Source of the DNA: an uncultured Coprococcus sp.
Lineage (GTDB): Bacteria > Bacillota > Clostridia > Lachnospirales > Lachnospiraceae
DNA length: 64,000 nt
Direction of reading: 5' to 3'
Assembly: GCA_934277375.1 (NCBI GenBank)
Contig: CAKQTZ010000005.1
Span: forward strand, 186,001 to 250,000
The notes below the pieces were generated by a model. The model did no database searches, was not told where the DNA came from, and worked only from the letters and a program-made list of their open reading frames with translations. This document shows positions 61,782 to 64,000 of the stretch, piece by piece. The first letter of the stretch is position 1. Each line of letters begins with the position of its first letter. The position numbers and the translations under genes were made by a program.

Positions 61782-61874
61782 TTTCGTCTTATACCCCCTA
61801 ATCCCTATTTGTTAAAGTCAACACATCCATTATACCTTATATCGCCAGAATTGCATACACATGTAATGGACACC

Positions 61875-63185
61875 CTACCTTTGGGATTCCCGCGCTAGAA
61901 ATACCAGACTGATGGTAAGCGTCACAGCCTCGGTCACAGGTGCAGCAAACCACAAGCTGCTGCCGCCGGTCAAAACCGGGAACGTCAGTATACACACGCT
62001 GCTGAGTATGATGTTTCGGAGCAGTGATATACACAGCGACTGCCCGGATTTCAGTATGGCCTGAAGATAGTAGGAGGTCATCAGGTTGATACCAAATGAC
62101 ACAAATGCAAAGAAGTATGCCCTGACCCCAAGGTCAGCTATGACACCGAGACCTGCATTCATATCTATAAATACACTGCAGAGCACCCTTGGAAAAAGTA
62201 TTCCAAGAAGTGAGAACAGCACGCCCATGATCAGGATGGTTGTGTAAGCCATTCTTTTTATGGCTTTTATTCTGCCTATGTTATTTGCTCCGTAGTTGGT
62301 CGAGATCACAGGCTGCACAGACTGACCAACTCCTGTGAACAGAGAATTGAACAGGATGACGCAGTTGGAGATGACGCTGTATATGGACAGGGAATTCTCG
62401 CCGCAGTACTTCAATATCTGTATGTTGAACAGCAGCACTATGAAACCATTTGCAAATTCATTGAAGAAGCTTGGAATACCGGCTGTCACAATATTCTTCA
62501 TGCTGTGCAGGATCCTGTGTGGCATTATGAAACGCAGCTCATTCTTTCTGCTGAGGAAATGCGATGAGGCGACAAGTACCTGGATCAGCATACCGATTAC
62601 AGAGGCAAGCGCGGCTCCACCGATTCCCTGTTTCAGCGGGAATACCAGTACAATGTCCATCACGATATTGAACACTCCGCCCAGCAGTACGCCTGCCATG
62701 GCGCGGTTCGGATCATTGTCAGCCCTCACAAATATAGCGATGAAGTTGGAAAATACTGCAACCGGCAGGAACATATTTATATAGTGCATGTATGACATGG
62801 CATATGGGTATAGAGTGGCATTTGCTCCCATGAGTCTAAGCAGTGATGGCATACATGTTCCGTACAGTATCCATAGCAGTGCGGTGATTGCCGCGATCAT
62901 CATGAATGACACAGTGAAGTAACGGTTAGATTTCATTGCGTTGCCGCTTCCTCTGTGCACGCTCCTCTGTACCGAGCCACCTACGCCAAAGAGAATTCCA
63001 GTTGACATAAGTATGCACAGCAGTGGCGTTGTGATGCTCAGAGCGGCCAGGGCATCAGCTCCAACACCCTTGCCAATGACGATGGCATCAGTCAGGGTGT
63101 ATATGGACATGACCATGGCACTTCCAAGGGAAGAAATGAGGAATTTGAAGTAAAGTTTTTTCAGATCGTCTTTTAACAGATTCAT
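61875..63185 (-). CDS. MATE-family efflux transporter
   Basis: 436 residues with twelve hydrophobic segments. Features include LTDAIVIGKGVGADALAALSIT near the start, GILFGVGGSVQRSV and FTGVGQSVQPVISTNYGANN in the second half, the MATE signature regions. It probably exports cationic compounds using a sodium or proton gradient. RBS is AAGGAG on the minus strand. A 230-nt leader with an intrinsic terminator precedes it, implying transcript attenuation. Confidence 0.92.
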   Translation of the reverse strand: MNLLKDDLKKLYFKFLISSLGSAMVMSIYTLTDAIVIGKGVGADALAALSITTPLLCILMSTGILFGVGGSVQRSVHRGSGNAMKSNRYFTVSFMMIAAITALLWILYGTCMPSLLRLMGANATLYPYAMSYMHYINMFLPVAVFSNFIAIFVRADNDPNRAMAGVLLGGVFNIVMDIVLVFPLKQGIGGAALASVIGMLIQVLVASSHFLSRKNELRFIMPHRILHSMKNIVTAGIPSFFNEFANGFIVLLFNIQILKYCGENSLSIYSVISNCVILFNSLFTGVGQSVQPVISTNYGANNIGRIKAIKRMAYTTILIMGVLFSLLGILFPRVLCSVFIDMNAGLGVIADLGVRAYFFAFVSFGINLMTSYYLQAILKSGQSLCISLLRNIILSSVCILTFPVLTGGSSLWFAAPVTEAVTLTISLVFLARESQR

Positions 63186-63271
63186 TTGTAAATCTCCTTA
63201 ACAAAAATAGTTTATAATTGAAAATCGTAAAAGCACATGATCGTGGGTACACATTAACCTGCTAGCCGCAT

Positions 63272-63311
63272 AAAAAAAGAGCCAGATAAGATAAAGTATC
63301 TTATCTGGCTC
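63272..63311 (-). terminator. Attenuator-type terminator in the MATE gene leader
   Basis: On the minus strand, GAGCCAGATAAGATA pairs perfectly with TATCTTATCTGGCTC (15 bp, 3-nt loop) and is followed by seven T. It lies about 85 nt before the MATE start codon and downstream of a strong promoter, so it controls the same transcript. Confidence 0.85.
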
Positions 63312-63422
63312 ATGAAAATTCTGATATATTTGTATCGCGATTCATGTTCCATCCGGGAATCCTGCATCTGCAGAACACCTTGCAAGGTATATTAATATTC
63401 AACATACCGTCCGACTTGTGTT

Positions 63423-63450
63423 ATTATAACAGGAGGTTAGCAAATGTCAA
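63423..63450 (-). promoter_or_regulatory. Promoter of the MATE gene (minus strand)
   Basis: Reading the minus strand: TTGACA (63450-63445), 16-nt spacer, TATAAT (63428-63423). Transcription would begin near 63416 and run 230 nt to the MATE start. The -35 box lies just upstream of the divergent GNAT gene. Confidence 0.75.
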
Positions 63451-63469
63451 GGATTAATAAGGGGGTATT

Positions 63470-63928
63470 ATGGAGTATAGAGTGACAGATGCAAATGATA
63501 TAGATATGCTGATGGATGTCAGATTGTCTATGCTTAGGATAGTCAATGATCTTCCAGCTGATTATGTATTTGACGATGAATTGGTGGTGAGCAGCAGAAG
63601 GTATTTCCTTGAGGGCGATCAGACAACTGTTGTAGCTGTCGATGACGGAAGATGTGTGGCGTGTGCCAGTATGTCTTATATTGAAATTATGCCAACATTT
63701 TCTCATCCTTCGGGAAAGAGAGCGCATCTCATGAATGTATATACAGAAAAGGACTATCGAAGGAGGGGAATCGCCAGGCAGCTTGTGAATATGCTTATAG
63801 GGGATGCGCGTGCACATGGCGCCACGGAGATAAGCCTTGATGCCACAGAAAGCGGCAGACCGCTGTATGAGTCTATGGGATTTAAGGCATCTGAGGAGTG
63901 CATGGTTATAGATATACAGCAACTATGA
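63470..63928 (+). CDS. GNAT-family N-acetyltransferase
   Basis: 152 residues. The acetyl-CoA binding motif is RRRGIARQLVNML (Q/RxxGxG/A type), preceded by HLMNVYTEKDYR, and the C-terminus has ESMGFKASEE. Substrate is unknown. It is divergent from the MATE gene, an arrangement sometimes seen for resistance determinants. RBS is AAGGGGG, 6 nt before ATG. Confidence 0.9.
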   Translation: MEYRVTDANDIDMLMDVRLSMLRIVNDLPADYVFDDELVVSSRRYFLEGDQTTVVAVDDGRCVACASMSYIEIMPTFSHPSGKRAHLMNVYTEKDYRRRGIARQLVNMLIGDARAHGATEISLDATESGRPLYESMGFKASEECMVIDIQQL

Positions 63929-63992
63929 TGCTTTTGATAATAGACAGTTTACATACATATATTTACGGAGATAGACGGAGGCAGGCATAAAT

Positions 63993-64000
63993 ATGGAAGT
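63993..64000 (+). CDS. Start of a further gene (only 2-3 codons in window)
   Basis: CGGAGGCAGG is followed about 7 nt later by ATG GAA GT at the window edge. The ribosome site is convincing, but nothing can be said about the product. Confidence 0.4.

Overview
The window looks like a low-to-moderate-GC Firmicute chromosome, most likely Lachnospiraceae (Coprococcus-like). The reasons are the spc/alpha ribosomal order adk-map-infA-rpmJ-rpsM-rpsK-rpsD-rpoA-rplQ followed by ecf genes, truA, rplM and rpsI; strong AGGAGG ribosome sites; and lineage-typical proteins such as an enlarged L17 and an iron alcohol dehydrogenase. The genus is an inference. No tRNA, rRNA, CRISPR array, integrase or insertion sequence was seen.

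Layout. 1-4.9 kb: end of the spc operon and the alpha operon, with a hairpin-rich leader before rpsM. 5-11.3 kb: fused ECF ATPases, EcfT, TruA, an iron alcohol dehydrogenase, then rplM-rpsI behind a strong promoter. 11.3-17.9 kb: a strikingly AT-rich island with degraded scraps, four radical SAM genes, a fold-type III PLP decarboxylase-like gene and a 36-codon peptide gene with its own ribosome site and terminator. 18-24.5 kb: an amino-acid ABC importer, then a response regulator, ABC exporter and histidine kinase module. 24.5-31.3 kb: a cupin gene, then a maltose/maltodextrin operon (binding protein, two permeases, 4-alpha-glucanotransferase, LacI-type regulator) with paired operators. 31.5-39.8 kb: LemA/DUF3137 membrane genes, a PurF-like protein lacking the catalytic cysteine, a rhodanese-TtcA fusion, and a heavy-metal P-type ATPase with a separate HMA protein and an ArsR sensor. 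40-46.3 kb: a YtrA-type GntR/ABC module and housekeeping genes (HAD phosphatase, metF, yqeY, Nudix). 46.3-59.8 kb: a surface-glycan locus of five family-2 glycosyltransferases plus an MBOAT acyltransferase and its extracytoplasmic partner; three glycosyltransferases carry the same 14-residue coiled-coil repeat. 59.8-64 kb: a MetH-reactivation-like protein, a DUF1963 protein, a MATE exporter behind an attenuator leader, a GNAT acetyltransferase, and the first codons of another gene.

The best candidate for an undescribed system is the 12.2-17.8 kb island. It looks like a RiPP-type (ribosomally made, post-translationally modified peptide) or peptide-derived cofactor pathway: a small Glu/Trp/Cys peptide, four separate radical SAM enzymes (three with SPASM-like cysteine tails and one with a PqqD-like N-terminus) and a decarboxylase-like enzyme, with no dedicated exporter or protease. 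Composition suggests it was acquired horizontally. Product and chemistry are inference.
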